Below are positions 25,616-38,400 of a stretch of 64,000 bases of DNA, piece after piece. The DNA is from Coffea arabica (Eukaryota; Streptophyta; Magnoliopsida; Gentianales; Rubiaceae): contig NC_092320.1 of NCBI RefSeq assembly GCF_036785885.1, forward strand, positions 10,727,557 to 10,791,556. The letters run 5' to 3'. The notes under the pieces are model-generated. The model had not been told where the DNA came from, ran no database searches, and was given only the letters and a program-made list of their open reading frames with translations. The translations under genes were made by a program, and so were the position numbers. Every line of letters begins with the position of its first letter. Positions within the stretch are counted from its first letter, which is position 1.

Positions 25616-26452
25616 GAAAGTAAATATAATCTCAAACGTTTCATTTTCTAATCATATTTAGTCTCACTGACTAATTTTTATCAATTACCACCAAATCAGG
25701 TCACGTGCTATCACGTGTCGACAACCAATTGTTTAAAATATTAAAAAAATGAAAAATATTGTTAGCCATAATTTATACTCCCTCGTCCCACTTTGATAGT
25801 CTTGTTTTCCTTTTTTGTCTATCGCAAATTGTAGTCTACTTCCCCATTAAGAAATGTAGTAATCTTTCAAATTATCTAAAATACCCTTATTAAATATCTT
25901 GTTATTAATACATTGTTATTAAATACTAACCCACTACATTGAATACATTGAGTTTTTCCAATACTAACCCATTAGCTGTAACTGATATTAATTGGCACTC
26001 TTCGTGATTAGCATAAGGGTATTTTAGGAAATTATTAATCTAAATTTATGTTTCCAACCAAATTAATTACACTGTCTTAATCTGTGTGAAAAAAAAAAAA
26101 CCAAGACTAACAAAACGGGACGGAGGGAGTAGTAAGAAGGGTTTAATTACTCACATGTTGATTACAGTACGTAATTACTCTTTACTGTAGAATACAAAAA
26201 TTTTGTTGACAAAAAAATGGTTGAAGACTAATTACTCACATGATATATAAAAAAAATACTCACGTGATCGAAATATGAGTAATTAGTCATCTTTTATTGC
26301 AAAATTATAGCTAGCAATACTTCATCAAATTTTTTTTCAAAAAATTGGTTTCTGACGTGTGACTTGATTTCGGTAGTAATCGGTAAAAATGGATCATTAG
26401 AACTAAAGATGCGTAGAAATTGAAACATTTATTTAGGACTGCATTTGCTTTC
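25616..26452. mobile_element. Older inverted-repeat MITE, interrupted by a Stowaway-like MITE
   Basis: The left arm (about 25616-25775) and right arm (about 26285-26452) are inverted copies. GAAAGTAAAT pairs with GAAAGCAAAT, AAACGTTTCATTTTCTA with AAATGTTTCAATTTCTA, and ATCAATTACCACCAAATCAG with CCGATTACTACCGAAATCAA. The inner arm pairs TGAAAAATATTGTTAGCC with TGAAGTATTGCTAGC. The arms differ at many positions, so the element is older than the MITE at 25778-26129 that splits it. No target duplication could be read. Confidence 0.7.
25778..26129 (+). mobile_element. Stowaway-like MITE, copy 1
   Basis: The terminal inverted repeats start CTCCCTCGTCCCACTTTGATAGTC and end GACTAACAAAACGGGACGGAGGGAG, with a TA on each side (25776-25777 and 26130-26131), the Tc1/mariner target signature. 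Length is 352 bp. Its interior matches the reverse complement of the element at 26990-27308 along its whole length. Confidence 0.9.
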
Positions 26453-26989
26453 ATTAACCCCGAATCAACAGCGTTCCAGGTTGACTATTGACCAAGCCAA
26501 CTAGTAGAGACTAGAGAGTCTATCTTGGAAAACTGATAGTAGAATAAATTTCAGCCATTACTTAGAAAGCCAAAAAAAAGAAAGTCAAAGTCAAAGTCAA
26601 AAGCTGGTTGGAATGCATTTTTAGAAATACTACATTTGATTATTTAAGGCCTACCGTGCAATTTTAAACTGTAGTTTAGTCAGCTGTACTGGTCTGAATC
26701 GAATCCGGTGATCACTGGTTGACTTTCCGACTCTTGAACGTTTCTATATCGTATTTTCTTATGCGCGTATTCGTATGACTTCTAGAAGCTCGACAGCCTC
26801 GTACCCCAAGATCGACAATAACCAACCGGGCTTTCTTCCTTCTTTGCTACCTGAAACTTCAAGGTGGTTGAACCCAACAAAACGTTGAATGAATTATTGC
26901 AGTTACTACTTTCTCAATGTCCTCGGGAGGAACCTAGTAACTCTTTGGTTCTGCAAAATGTGGGAGATTTTCAATATGAAAACATACTA

Positions 26990-27308
26990 CTCCCTCCGTC
27001 CCATTTTGTTAGTCTTGATTTTTTTTTTCACACAGATTAAGCAAGTGTAATTAATTTGGTTGGAAACATAAATTTAGATTAATAATTTCCTAAAATACCC
27101 TTATGCTAATCACGAGAAGTGCATTGGAAAAACTCAATGTATTAAATGTGGTGGGTTAGTATTTAATAACAATGTATTAATAACAAGATATTTAATAAGG
27201 ATATTTTAGACAATTTGAAAGATTACTACATTCCTTAATGGGAAAGTGGACTACAATTTGGGACAGACGAAAAAGAAAAACAAGACTATTAAAGTGGGAC
27301 GGAGGGAG
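26990..27308 (-). mobile_element. Stowaway-like MITE, copy 2 (inverted relative to copy 1)
   Basis: The ends CTCCCTCCGTCCCATTTTGTTAGTC and CAAGACTATTAAAGTGGGACGGAGGGAG are flanked by TA (26988-26989 and 27309-27310). Length is 319 bp, about 33 bp shorter than copy 1 because of internal differences. It lies about 300 bp past the stop codon of the convergent ankyrin gene and may be part of its 3' UTR. Confidence 0.9.
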
Positions 27309-27622
27309 TATCTATTATCCTCATGGAAATCCAAGAAAATGACAACATCCAGTTTAGGGCGGGCGGTGAATTAACTATTTCAGGTAACAAAACAAGGTTC
27401 AGGGAGCAGGCGGGCATTTTCTCCAGTTGTTGTTCCCTAGAATCTTTGCCAAACACCAGATTCTCAACATATCCAAGAAATTAATTGCTGGTATCATGCT
27501 TGCAAAATTGACACAGTAATATGATCTAGTTGCTCCAATCTTGAATCGGTATATTCGAGCCAAAAAATTGCTGGTGGTAGTATAGCAAGCAAGATAAGAG
27601 GTATGATCAAGAGCTCATTGCA

Positions 27623-29424
27623 TCATAGTAATTCTTCATCATCCTCCTCAGCCAGAGATGCTCTTTCCTTCTCCTTGATGTAGCCATATTTTCTGAGAAC
27701 CCACAAATTCATCCGGGCTACATTCCCAAGAAAAACAACACCCATGAGTGACAACCATGTCAAAACAGATATCTCAGTAACTTCTTTCAACATTCTCTGA
27801 ACATTCGTAGATTTAGGTGACATATTCCGCAGTGTGATAAAATAAGTCCCAACTTGAGCTGTGATCGCAATCCACACGGTGATCATCTGAAACCACATAT
27901 ATCGCCTTCTTCTGAGAGGTAAACCGCTAACAAGGAGGAGGATTATACTCAGAGATGAAAGGAAAGCAACCGTGTTGAAGATCATAAATATGCCATAATC
28001 TTTGGCTGCCTTATAAGCCATCACCGATGTCCCGGCAATGTGAGATTCCGGATTGCCCTTGTCATCGGACATATAATCATCCTGCCAAACTCCGCCTGGT
28101 GGCGTTAGGCATGCTTGAAACGCTGTGGTTGCAAGCAGAGATGCCACCACCATCAATGCACTTCTCTTTCGGCCGAGCCAATCCGTGTGTTTGTGTTTTG
28201 GAGATGGTATCTGTGCACTACTGCTTGGCTTGGAGGACAATTTTTTTGCAATCTGAGGAAGTGTATCTTCAAGCCCATCATCTGTGATCAAATGCAAATC
28301 CTTTGCACCTAATGCTCCAGCTTTTCTCAGTGAATTTTCAATATCCATATCTCTCAAGTCTCTTGGGCTTTGATTTAGAACATCCAAAGCTGTGATACCA
28401 TATTTATTTAATGCATTTACTTCAGCAGGATACATAGTGAGCAAAAGATTTACAATCTGCAAAATTAATTGGAAAAAATGCTTGCAGTTAACAACTAGAA
28501 ACCAGACACCCCACACTCTAATTACTCTCATATTTGCTAGTTTCACAAAATAAAAAGGCAGAAAGCAGGAACCTAGGATCAGACACATCAGTGAGATCAT
28601 AACTATCATTCGCAACTAAAAATGAATTTCAACTTCCAAAGAAAAAGTTCTCTCTTTTTCCGAGCCAAAGTCCAACACTTTGTGAATTGACAAATGAAAG
28701 AGGCCTTTCCTCAAGATTAAATATACAGAACGAAAAACTGCTAGATCAATCTAGTAGAGAAATACTAATACTACATCCAGCAAGTAAAGTTCAGCAATTT
28801 AAAGGAGATTGGGAAAAAAAAAGGAAAAAGTACCACAGTTTAAAAGTTTACCTCAAATTGCTTTTTGGTGACAGCAGTATGCAAGATGGTGTTCCCATCA
28901 GAATCCCTCCAATTAACCAATTCGCTATCTTTCTTAACAGACTCAGTAGCCAGCAACTTCAACACCTCCAACCTAAAGTACTTGACACAAAGGTGCAATA
29001 CCGTCTCCCCGCGGTCAGTCAACACTCGGGTCAACTCGGGCTTAACTCGGACCAACTCAGCCACTACCGTAACTCTCCCTTTAGCCACAGCAACATGCAG
29101 AGCAGTCCTCCCCTCCAAATTCCTCACCGAACCCACCTGGGAATCTGCTTTGAGGAGCTCCTTGACCACCTCAACATGCCCTTTTGCTGCTGCCAAGTGC
29201 AGGGGAGAGCAGCAGGAGGAATCCAACTCGGATGCTAACTCGGGCTTCGAGCTCAGCAGTTGTTTGACAAAATTGACGTGGCCTAAGATTGATGCGGTGT
29301 GCAAGGGAGTCTCTGATACGCAGGAAACAATAGTCTTGTCTAGAATTAGCGGATCTTCCCGGAGAAGTTGAAGCAAGGATTCCACATTTCCCTCTGCTGC
29401 TGCTTCTGATAGCCTTTTTTCCAT
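27623..29424 (-). CDS. Ankyrin-repeat protein with PGG membrane domain (BDA1/ACD6-like)
   Basis: Plant ankyrin-PGG proteins are membrane proteins, several of which take part in immune signalling or ion stress; the role of this one is unknown. Exons 28852-29424 (191 codons) and 27623-28456 join in phase 0 to give 468 residues, a normal family size. The first exon carries about five ankyrin repeats, with typical ETPLHTASILGHVNFVKQLL, SPLHLAAAKGHVEVVKELL and RTALHVAVAKGRVTVV blocks; a sixth spans the splice site (NTILHTAVTKKQFE then IVNLLL). The PGG domain starts near residue 283 (DWLGRKRSALMVVASLLATTAF, TPPGG at about 309-313), followed by three more hydrophobic segments near 345-366, 373-395 and 415-440. 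The C-terminus is acidic. The start is the first Met, at the usual position before the first repeat. It converges with PMIR1. Confidence 0.93.
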
Positions 29425-30055
29425 ACTTCTTCAGTTTGCGACTTCTGTACATACTGCGTGATACTCCATATCATTTATCATATAACAATCTCCCTGTTTA
29501 AAGATATATGCCATCTTTCTCTGTGGACACTGTTTTTTCCTTTATTTTGGGGATAAATTTGTGTCGACGGAGTCAAGATTGGATACTAAAAAATGGGTTT
29601 TGAATTCTCACAAATTCTAATTAACGTTACATTTACGGAAATTGGGAGGGTACCTAGTTTGACTGGCTAAGTTTTTAAGGCAGGTGGGGCAGCAGCTGAT
29701 CGACTGAAAGCGGAGAATTATGCAAATGAGAAAACTAGCTGTTGCCAAACTGAAGCTTCCGTGCCTGTTTGACTTCAGGTGCAGGGAACTAATGGTTAAA
29801 AAAAAAAAACTGACGTTTTGTTGCTTTCATGTTCTCTATCAGGGTGATTTATCCAAAAGAAAAAAAAAATCATAAGTAGCTAAAAGAATCTCATCGGTTT
29901 TTCTATTTTTTCATTATTATGGAGGTAAAAGCATTATATTGTTTATTTTCTTCGGACGAGTAATTGCAAATTTAACCTATATTTTGACTGTTTGTTTCCT
30001 TGTTGGTGGTCAATCATCGATGGAGTTATAGTTGCAAGGGGAGCCTTGTTTAATT
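29425..30055. other. Upstream region of the ankyrin gene
   Basis: It contains the leader and promoter of the ankyrin gene (transcribed leftwards). No other gene is visible. A-runs lie near 29799 and 29861. The stretch ends at the proposed 5' end of the Helitron. Confidence 0.5.
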
Positions 30056-32415
30056 CTTTAAACATATAGATAAAGAGGGGAAGCCTCCTGCCACCTAGGA
30101 TGGTCGTCCGCCCATGTGGCAACTGGGGATTGGCCGGTGGTGCTGCCAGGTAGTTTTTTTTTTTTTTTTTTCTCATGGGCCTCTTTTGTTTTTGTTTTCC
30201 TCAGAGACAATTGTGATGCTGTCGTTGTTTTTGTTTGTCATTAGTCATAGTCATTAGTCATCAGTCATCAGTTAATCATTTTTGGGGATAGCAAGCTTGT
30301 TGGTCAATGGTGAAATTACGCTTTCCCCACCAAGATTTATTTTTTTGACTTGTTTTGTTTTTCTGAATTCGTTGGTAATATTTTGTGGGGGTGTGTCCAT
30401 CTATGTAAAATTACCTTTGCCGCCAAATTTTGGCTGTCTGAGACTTTCAGTTTTTTTACAGTTCAGCTGCTCATCTCTGTACGGCTATGGCAGGATCTCT
30501 CATAACCGTTGGACAATTTCGTCGATTTTCTGTTGGACAATTTTCTTTTTTGGGTTCCGTTCGGGCTGCTTCTCTTCATTCTGCCTCCTGCTCGCTGGTT
30601 TCTGCTATCGCTTGTTTGCTGTTTGCTGTGCTTATGGTTAGTGTGGTCTGTCCTCATGCTTGCTTCTGGTTTTCATTTTTTTTGTTGTCTTTTACCTCTG
30701 TTTATCCTATATTCCTTTTGTTTCTGGTTGTTAGCTTTATAGGTGGCTACTGTTGCATTGCCGCCTTCCATAACCACAGGTGTGTGCTCTTAATCTTTCT
30801 TCCTCTGCTTTGTTATGATGCATTAATGTTCTGCATGTTCCTGTTTCTTTTGCTTCCAAAGATTTTCCTACCTTTTCTATTGATTTTTAGCTCATTTCAC
30901 CTCTTCGTTAGCTGCTTTTGTTAGCTTTTTAGTCTACTGCTGCATTGCCATTTTCCGTGAACCCGCGTCCGGATTCTTAATCTTTTTTTGCTCTGTTTTT
31001 TTGCAGTGAGATGGTCTCCTGTTGCTTGCACTTATGCTGTGCATGTTCACGCTTCTTTTGTTTCCAGATGTTTTTTTCCTTCTCTTTCGGTTTTCTCTCA
31101 TTTTCTCTTGCTTTATTTATTTATTTTTTTGCTCATTCCTCAGCTTTCTTTCTGATACTTTCTTTTCGCGCTTTATTTGTTTGCTGTAATGCTTGTTAGT
31201 GCCTTCTGTGACCTGCTTTCCTTCTTCTCACTTTTTGCCCGTGTTTTTCTGCCTTGTTTTTGTTCTTCTGTGCATGCTGAAGTTTTGATCTTTTTTTTAA
31301 TCCTGTAGATATTGGCTGCGGCGTCCCTGTTCCTCTTGGTGATCCTTTTGCTTTGGAGGCGTGTGCTCCTTTTTTCTGGCTCTTGGCATCAGCATCGGTA
31401 TACTCCTTGTTGCCATGAGCTGGAATAGGTGTTCCTCCTGTTTCTACTTTAGACTTCTTTTAATCAAATTATATTTCTTGTTTCTTGGCTATCCAGGTTC
31501 TAAAGCTCAATGAGGTTGTTCTTCTACCAATCTGCATTCAGCTTGACTTGTTTACTAATTAACAGTTTTCCTTAATAGATTAGTGGCTATTATTATATTG
31601 ATTTGCCATGGTAACTGCTTTTAAATGGTTTGCATTAGCTGGTTGTCAACTGCTTAGCTGGTTATATAGTGTGCATTGCATTTGTAAACTCATGACTTGT
31701 TTTCTTGTTTCTCCGTGACGCTCTTATTTTATATGCTAATGTTTTTGAGTGACTGTTGTTCCTCCGGTGTGTCTAGCTTGATATTCTATTTGCTCGTTGC
31801 ATATGTCGTTGCTCTTTGAACTGTTCTTTGTTATTTCTCTTGCCTCTTTCAGGAAATGTTGTGTGTTTTGTTCACTGGGACTCACTTTTATAGATATAAA
31901 TCGTTAGTGTTTTATGTTATCTGTCCCATTTGCTGTTAGTTGAGCAATGAAAACGTATTTATGCCTTTTCAATTTATGTTAGCTGCTCTGCACTAGATGT
32001 TTGCTTCTTTTTCCTTGGTTTCGCACTGTTGCTGCACTAGATGTGCTGCTTCCCTTTCTTACATGCAGATTATATGTGCATCTCCTGGAGTTGTAGCCAC
32101 TTTCTACTCTTCGAACTATGTGACTTTTATTGTTAAACCTCCTTGCTCATTCATTCTTTTTGGTAAATTCGTTTAGCCTCTTCTGTTTTTATTTTGCAAG
32201 TTTTCCTACTTTTTTTGCTATCATTTGCTATTCCTTTCTTGTAGGTCTTGTTTCTGTTAGTTTGCTTGGATAGTTTGTCTACTATAGATGTTATGTGGTA
32301 TGAGAGTAGCCATATATATCACCTTCATGTCTTGCTACTATTCTGGCATTTTTTGGCTGATAGCTAACTTGTGTTTGGGAGTGTGTGAATTATTTACTTC
32401 ATTGGTGCCAGCTTA

Positions 32416-32649
32416 ATGGATAGAAATGCCAAGCATCGCAAGCGTTATGCAAAAATGCCACAGGAAAAGAAGGATAATCTCTGGGACGTCTTTGCTGCTG
32501 AGCATCAACTGGAATTGGATGAAATTTTAGCTTTCCTTCCTGAATCAGCTTACACCTACAATGTTCTAATTTTTTATGAGTATGGTGTCGAAAAGCAGTT
32601 CTCGTGGTATCATAGTTTCCATGTGTACTCCATCAGGAAAAATGAGTGA
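32416..32649 (+). pseudogene. Possible truncated Helitron RepHel N-terminus
   Basis: A 77-codon frame rich in Arg/Lys at its start (RNAKHRKRYAKMPQEKKDNL) resembles the basic, repeated REYYK-MPEEKK-type beginning of plant Helitron proteins. It sits at a plausible place inside a Helitron but ends early, and nothing downstream restores Rep or helicase motifs before the nested element at 32714. Function is unlikely. Confidence 0.4.
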
Positions 32650-32713
32650 ATTTAGATCTATCAAAATAAGAAATTTTCCTGCGCCATCTTTTTTCAGCGT
32701 TTAGTACAAGGAC

Positions 32714-33431
32714 TAGAGGTGGCAATATGGATAAATGGTTCATAATTGGTTTTGACTAAATGGATGGTAGATGAAATTTATCCAATTCATATAGATCCAT
32801 TTAATAAATGGATCTAAATGGATGGATCTAAATGGATTAAATAAAAACCAATTATCCATTTATAATCCATTTAAATATTTTGGTTACTTTGTTTTTGTAT
32901 TACCATTTCTTGTAATATGAATAGCTTTGAGAAAAAGCCGGAATATTTATAAACACAATAATCTTGGACTAGTCTAAATCGTGAATTTCTGGACGTCCTA
33001 ATCACTTTTTTTCTCACCTTCATTAATTTGATGTGGATCTATTCTGCAAGTTTCCGTTAATAATTCTACAGCATCTGAGATGTCAATTAACAACCACATG
33101 CCCCAAGTCTTCAGCGTGCAAAGGGCGTTGGAAATTAGTTATGTTTAAGTTGTTAAGATTTTCCCACTCAATCCTTCATTCAACAGCTGTCACATGTGGT
33201 CCTTCATTCCCAGTTGGTTCTAGTTAGAGGGATCTATCCGTTTCTTTTATTTGGTTTTTAGGGAAATGGATATATGTGATTTTTGTGGATAATCCATATA
33301 AATCCATTTAATTTAATGGTTTTACTTGGATCAACCATTTAAAACCAATACCATAAATGGATAATCCAAATCCATTTAATTATGGATTATATGGATGGAT
33401 AAATGGATTTCAATCCAAATTGCCACCTCTA
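32714..33431. mobile_element. hAT-like non-autonomous element with 8-bp target duplication
   Basis: The perfect 13-bp terminal inverted repeat TAGAGGTGGCAAT begins at 32714 and is mirrored at 33419-33431. It is flanked by ACAAGGAC at 32706-32713 and again at 33432-33439, an exact 8-bp duplication as expected for hAT. The sub-terminal regions are full of short ATGGAT/ATCCAT repeats. Length is 718 bp with no transposase frame. It is inserted into the Helitron, so it is younger than it. Confidence 0.92.
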
Positions 33432-34315
33432 ACAAGGACTATTTTTGCTCATGTATTATTCCATCCTCCATAACTCCTTTTTCTTTACTAGCTTAAACTT
33501 AACAAATGAAAAACTCTCCTACCGAAAAAGTTGCCTGCAAACATTTCGTTTTTCTAGCCTCTATGCCTCTGCACTCACTGCTAAAAAGCAGCCAGAGTGC
33601 ATATCACAGGTTATAGAATAAGAAAACGAAAATGTATTTGGATTATGTCATTTTTCTTTACCACGGTGATTTGGAACTTGCATTGTAATGTTTTTATTAA
33701 TTATTGCCTCTCTCTTACATGCACACACAAAACTGGAAAATTAAAGGGTACTATGAAAGCTTTGGTGTCCTTTTGATAATTTACTTCTTGCCTAGGTTGC
33801 TATTTAGTTGTGTTTCTTGCATTTATGATTCTTTGCCTTGGTTCTTTTTCCTTCTGTTGCAATTGGGTATTGGATGTCAGGCTGCTTATACTGGATTCTC
33901 TAGGTCAATATGTAGCAGCTTTTGCTATTAGCTTATTGAGTGGATGATGCTTTAGAGTTTCTCCTCCCTGTAGACTCACCATGGTGTCTTTGTTTTTGGG
34001 GAAGAAGAAAAATTTGTATCAATCCAAGTGAAACTGAATGCATTATATTGGAATAGCATTAACTTCTCGTGTGTACATTTTAAAGTATAGCATATTCATT
34101 TTCTTTGCATACTTAAGTGTACACCAGGAAAGCAAGGAATTTCAAATGTTCTATCTCTTTAAATATAAAATAACCTATAGAATTAAAAAAATTCCAACCC
34201 AGCTTAATAAGTTCTCTATACAACAAATCTCTTCTAAAATAAATATTTACTGTACTCTCAACCTGGGCATACCAACAACTTACCACCGTGCGCGAGCACG
34301 GTGAACATCTCCTAG

Positions 34316-35444
34316 TCTTATGAATGCATCAAAGGATGGATGGATACCATGGAGAAGGAGAAAATGATAATGGTGGGGTAAATTTGATTAAAGGTCTATC
34401 AAACAATCCACCCTTTCAAGTGTTATATTTTGAGAAATATAAAATTAATTAAAAATATATATATAAGTAAATACAATAATTGTTAATGTGTATATACATG
34501 ATAAATTGATTGAAATTTATGTGCATTAACGAGTGCTTATTGATCATCAGTTCAAAAGATTCATTGATTAACCTTAATCACTAGATTACAAGTTTAATGA
34601 TGTATGTTATTCGTTGTTTGGCACTTTGGTCCGTACTTTGTTTCAAATAATTTGCAATAGCCTTTTTTTTTTTTTTTTGAGAATTTTACTTTACTATTAA
34701 CAAGAGAATTAGTTTCTGGCTTCTCTCCTGTATTATTTTTCCCTTGTTTATCCAGTTTGCTTTGGGGAAGTTGAATTAAGTATCTGAGACAAATAACCTT
34801 TGAGAGTTTTCACGAGAGGCAGGCAGGCCAAGGAATTTTTTGGTCGAATCCAATTAAATATTTGATTTCCAAGACAGAGAATGATTAGTGGATTTTACTG
34901 ATTTGGAATCTCAAATTACCACCGGAGAGTTGGATGATATGATCGAGTCATTGCTGAGTTTCAGGGCATTGTACTCTGATCTGGTTTTTTAAGTTGTCGA
35001 TCGCATATGAAACAAATTAATGTTGTGGAATCATAAGCATAAGCACAATTGAAGAGATTATACTGCTTTCGACTAGGCATCAAAATTCAAAACTGATTTC
35101 GAAACAAGAGAGAAAGTGCGAGTCTCTATTATAAACCTTGCAGAATCACAATCTGCAAAACTTCATAGCATTACCATTCATCAAGGAAGCTTCACCCCTA
35201 GTTCCCTAAAATGATAAAATCTCTACATAATTAAATCAGAGTCACATCAATCAAAGGTGTCCAAGAGTTTAAGCTAGAAAATATTACCCAGAAACAAGTT
35301 TAAACAAAGATTATGACACTAACACAGAGACATTTCCGTCACGCTTAGCTAATGACCAGCCAGCTAGATGGTTAGCTACTACAGTCTAAAACTGGGGCAA
35401 TTACAGAACCTGAGACCCAACACCACACCTTCGCACAAAATACT
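34316..35444. other. Intergenic and Alfin-like 3' UTR
   Basis: AT-rich, no gene recognised. The right part, up to 35444, should contain the 3' UTR of the Alfin-like gene. A T-run lies at 34662-34678. Confidence 0.5.
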
Positions 35445-38400
35445 TCAAGGACGCGATCTTTTGTTGCTGCAAGATGGGCATTTATACTGCTTGATATGCT
35501 CAGCCCGCGCAGGAGTGATCTTGACACACTTGCCATGGAACCACCTTTCACACACATCACAACAGATCCAAAATTGATCCGAAGTATAGTGCTCCCCACA
35601 TGCTCCACACAATGTCTCCCCATGATCCTCATCTTCTTCTTCATCTACTAAGTCTTCATTCTCGTCCTTTTCTTGGACCTTTGAGTACTTGCTCTGTGAT
35701 TGAAACCAAATAATTTAACTCGTATTGGCAAAAACTGCTATAACAGACAGTAAGACAAAATCTATTCGAGAAAAAGCTGATGTCAAAATCTTCCAATTAC
35801 TGGGAAAATGCTTAATAGAGAATCCAACCAATTTTACTAGAAAGAAAGTACAGACCCCGACTCCAATACCTTATGCCGTAACAATTGACAGAATACACCA
35901 AATAATGAATAAAACTTGAAAGATCATGCTCAAAGCAACTTGCAAGTAAAACACATTTGAAGCAAATAAGAGCTGCCTAAAAATTTCCTCAACCTAGATA
36001 TCAGAGCAATAGAACCTTTAAGGCATCATCTATGACATATGGCAGACTCAGCATAATTAATCCTCCAAGGCTCATTCTCTCTAAAACTCCTCTAGCCATT
36101 TTGACATGATCAGACCACGGAACATCACATAATGAATAATCTTCTGATAGAACCAAATTAGATGCTTGTACCGGTTTTGAGTTTGACTTGGATTTGCTGC
36201 TGCTATGATTTGAGGCAGATGATTTCTCTTGAAGTTCCTTCTTGGCAGCTCCAGTTACAACTTCAAAAATTGTTGGGAGATCATTTATCATACCAAAGAG
36301 CCGTTTCCTGAATCACAAAGCCAAAGAAGTTAATGAAACCGCATCCAACCAATATGAAAACATAAACTAATCAACTTGGTTTCAATTTGATGCATCCACA
36401 GAAATCAACAACAATTGCTGGAAGTAAACTAGCAAGTATGGTATTTATTTACCATCGTCTTAACTGCCTACTTCCAGACCACTTTAAACTCTGTTAGAAT
36501 GAGCATATTTTCACACCATATGCGACCTAAAATACACTATTGAAAGAAGTATCACAATTATGTTACACAATGATGGTCAGGACTAATATGTGGCCAAGGT
36601 CCAAGATGTAACCCATTGGTGTATGAATGCCTTGCTGAAGACAACGGAGAGGACCATTCATCTGTTAATCTCAGCATCAAGGAGTTAAATGTTACAGTTA
36701 CCCCTGCCTTGAGAATACCCCACTGAAGTGCTAAACATTAGTTAAGAGTAATATTTTTGTCAGTCCTGTTCAAGGGAGTCTTTACTAGGCATGAGGCTGC
36801 CCTTTTTACATGCTGGCCAGCAAAAGAAAAAAAAAACCATAACCTCAGGTTCCACACTATTTCACAACTGCCTCCAGATGTAAATGTAGCTCCTAAAAGG
36901 TAAAAAACTAAATAAATAGTATGCCAAATAACCAACAACCAGCAAATAACAAGGCTGAGTTCTGAATTTATAGAAAGAAACTTAAAATTCAGTCTAATTT
37001 CCCATGCAACATTAGCACTTCAAGTTTGATACAAAATTTATTGTTTTAGTCACATTTTATTTCAAACGAAACTGACTGAGAGCAAAAAAGAAACAAGGAT
37101 GCTGAACAGGCAAAAGTGGAAAAGTATCATCACTTAGCTTCACATGTTACCTGTCAGCTTTATCAAAACCAAATCTGGCCCCAAAATAGAAGGCAACAGC
37201 AAATAGCCACGCATCACTGTGCACAGCAACAAGGGCCAACCAGTCCTTTTCTTGCATTCCATCCCTGGCAAAATTTATCCCTAATGCAGGCTCAGGAAGC
37301 TCTGGAGGCACCTCTTCAGCAGGCAAATTAACTTCCCACTGCTCATTAGGAAAACCATAAAGGCAAAGATTTTCCTTCTCTGTAAGGTTTAAGAACTCTC
37401 AAATTATGCAGCAATCAAGAGATACACTAGCATCTTCAGTATTCTTTATTACGATAATGTACAAGGAACTCATATTATATGACCAAGCAGCTGACAAGTA
37501 CACTTACACATTAGAGAGAGAGAGAGAGAGAGAAGACAAATACAACAAATGTAGGATAGCACATCTCTGCTTCCAAGGACATGATGAGAAAGATTACATG
37601 TCATTAGCTTGTGAAAATCATCAAGATGTCCTCAAGACCAAGCTCAGCTGGTAGGAAAATTAAATGGCAACCTTCAACTCTAAAGCCTTTCCCTTTCCCC
37701 TTCCCCCTAGTAAGGCTTTTTATCTCCCTTAAATTGATTGAAAAAAAATAAAATAAAATCAACAAGACAACCTTCACTAACTTTTGGCATACACCACAGC
37801 AAGACAACCATTTTATTAGTTATTCCTTACAGGACATTAGTCCTCTAAACAAGAAAAACTATTACGAAAAAGTCAAACCAGAATTATATGTCAGATAATA
37901 GAAACTTGGCATTACTGTCCATCAAAAATTGAAAAGTCATCCAATCCAATTACTCCAATGGTATGAATAGAATCAAGCATTCAGAAAAGCCAGGGCACAC
38001 TTACAAGTGTTCCACTGTTCCTTAAATTGGATTTAAGTGTGTCTAGAATTTCATATTAGATGAATTAACACTCCATATACATAGAAACGAAAAATACACC
38101 TACAGTAATCTAACTAGTATTGCAATATGACATGTTGAAGTATGAAAGGGGAGTGTAAAGGACTTTTCTGAGAACTAAGGCATTCAATTAGAAGGCAAAG
38201 AAATGGAAACATGAACATCACAGTAATCAACTTTCATCCTCAAAAAATAATAAGATGAGAAGAGCAGTAAACTTCTTTTGCACTCTTTTTAGTTCAGTAC
38301 GAGGATAAAATCGAGAAATATCAATAGAGGGCCAAAGTGAACAGTACACACAAGACTACCTTTCTAATCCTAAGGTATGACTGGCACCAGTCTATGACAA

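Larger units (their letters stand above)
30056..34315 (+). mobile_element. Helitron, about 4.3 kb, with a nested hAT-like element
   Basis: The 3' end at 34312-34315 is clear: perfect hairpin CCGTGC-GCGA-GCACGG (34286-34301), then 10 nt, then CTAG followed by T. The proposed 5' end TCTTTAAACATATAGATAAA at 30056 resembles other plant Helitron starts. The base before it is T rather than the usual A, so this end is less certain. The interior is strongly T-rich from 30160 to 32400. A short frame at 32416-32646 (MDRNAKHRKRYAKMPQEKKD...) looks like the basic start of a Helitron RepHel protein that stops after 77 codons. No Rep HUH or helicase motif follows. Confidence 0.72.

Noticed and set aside
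28687-29371. Plus-strand frames of up to 183 codons across the ankyrin gene
   Set aside because: Antisense shadows of the well-supported ankyrin exon.
30282-31199. Several overlapping open frames rich in Phe, Leu, Ser and Cys
   Set aside because: They follow from the T-rich composition inside the Helitron; no conserved motif or consistent frame was found.
36001-36171. Extension of the Alfin-like exon 4 frame past 36172
   Set aside because: The frame stays open, but a splice at 36172 joins in phase to the PHD exon as in the family; the extension is intronic read-through.
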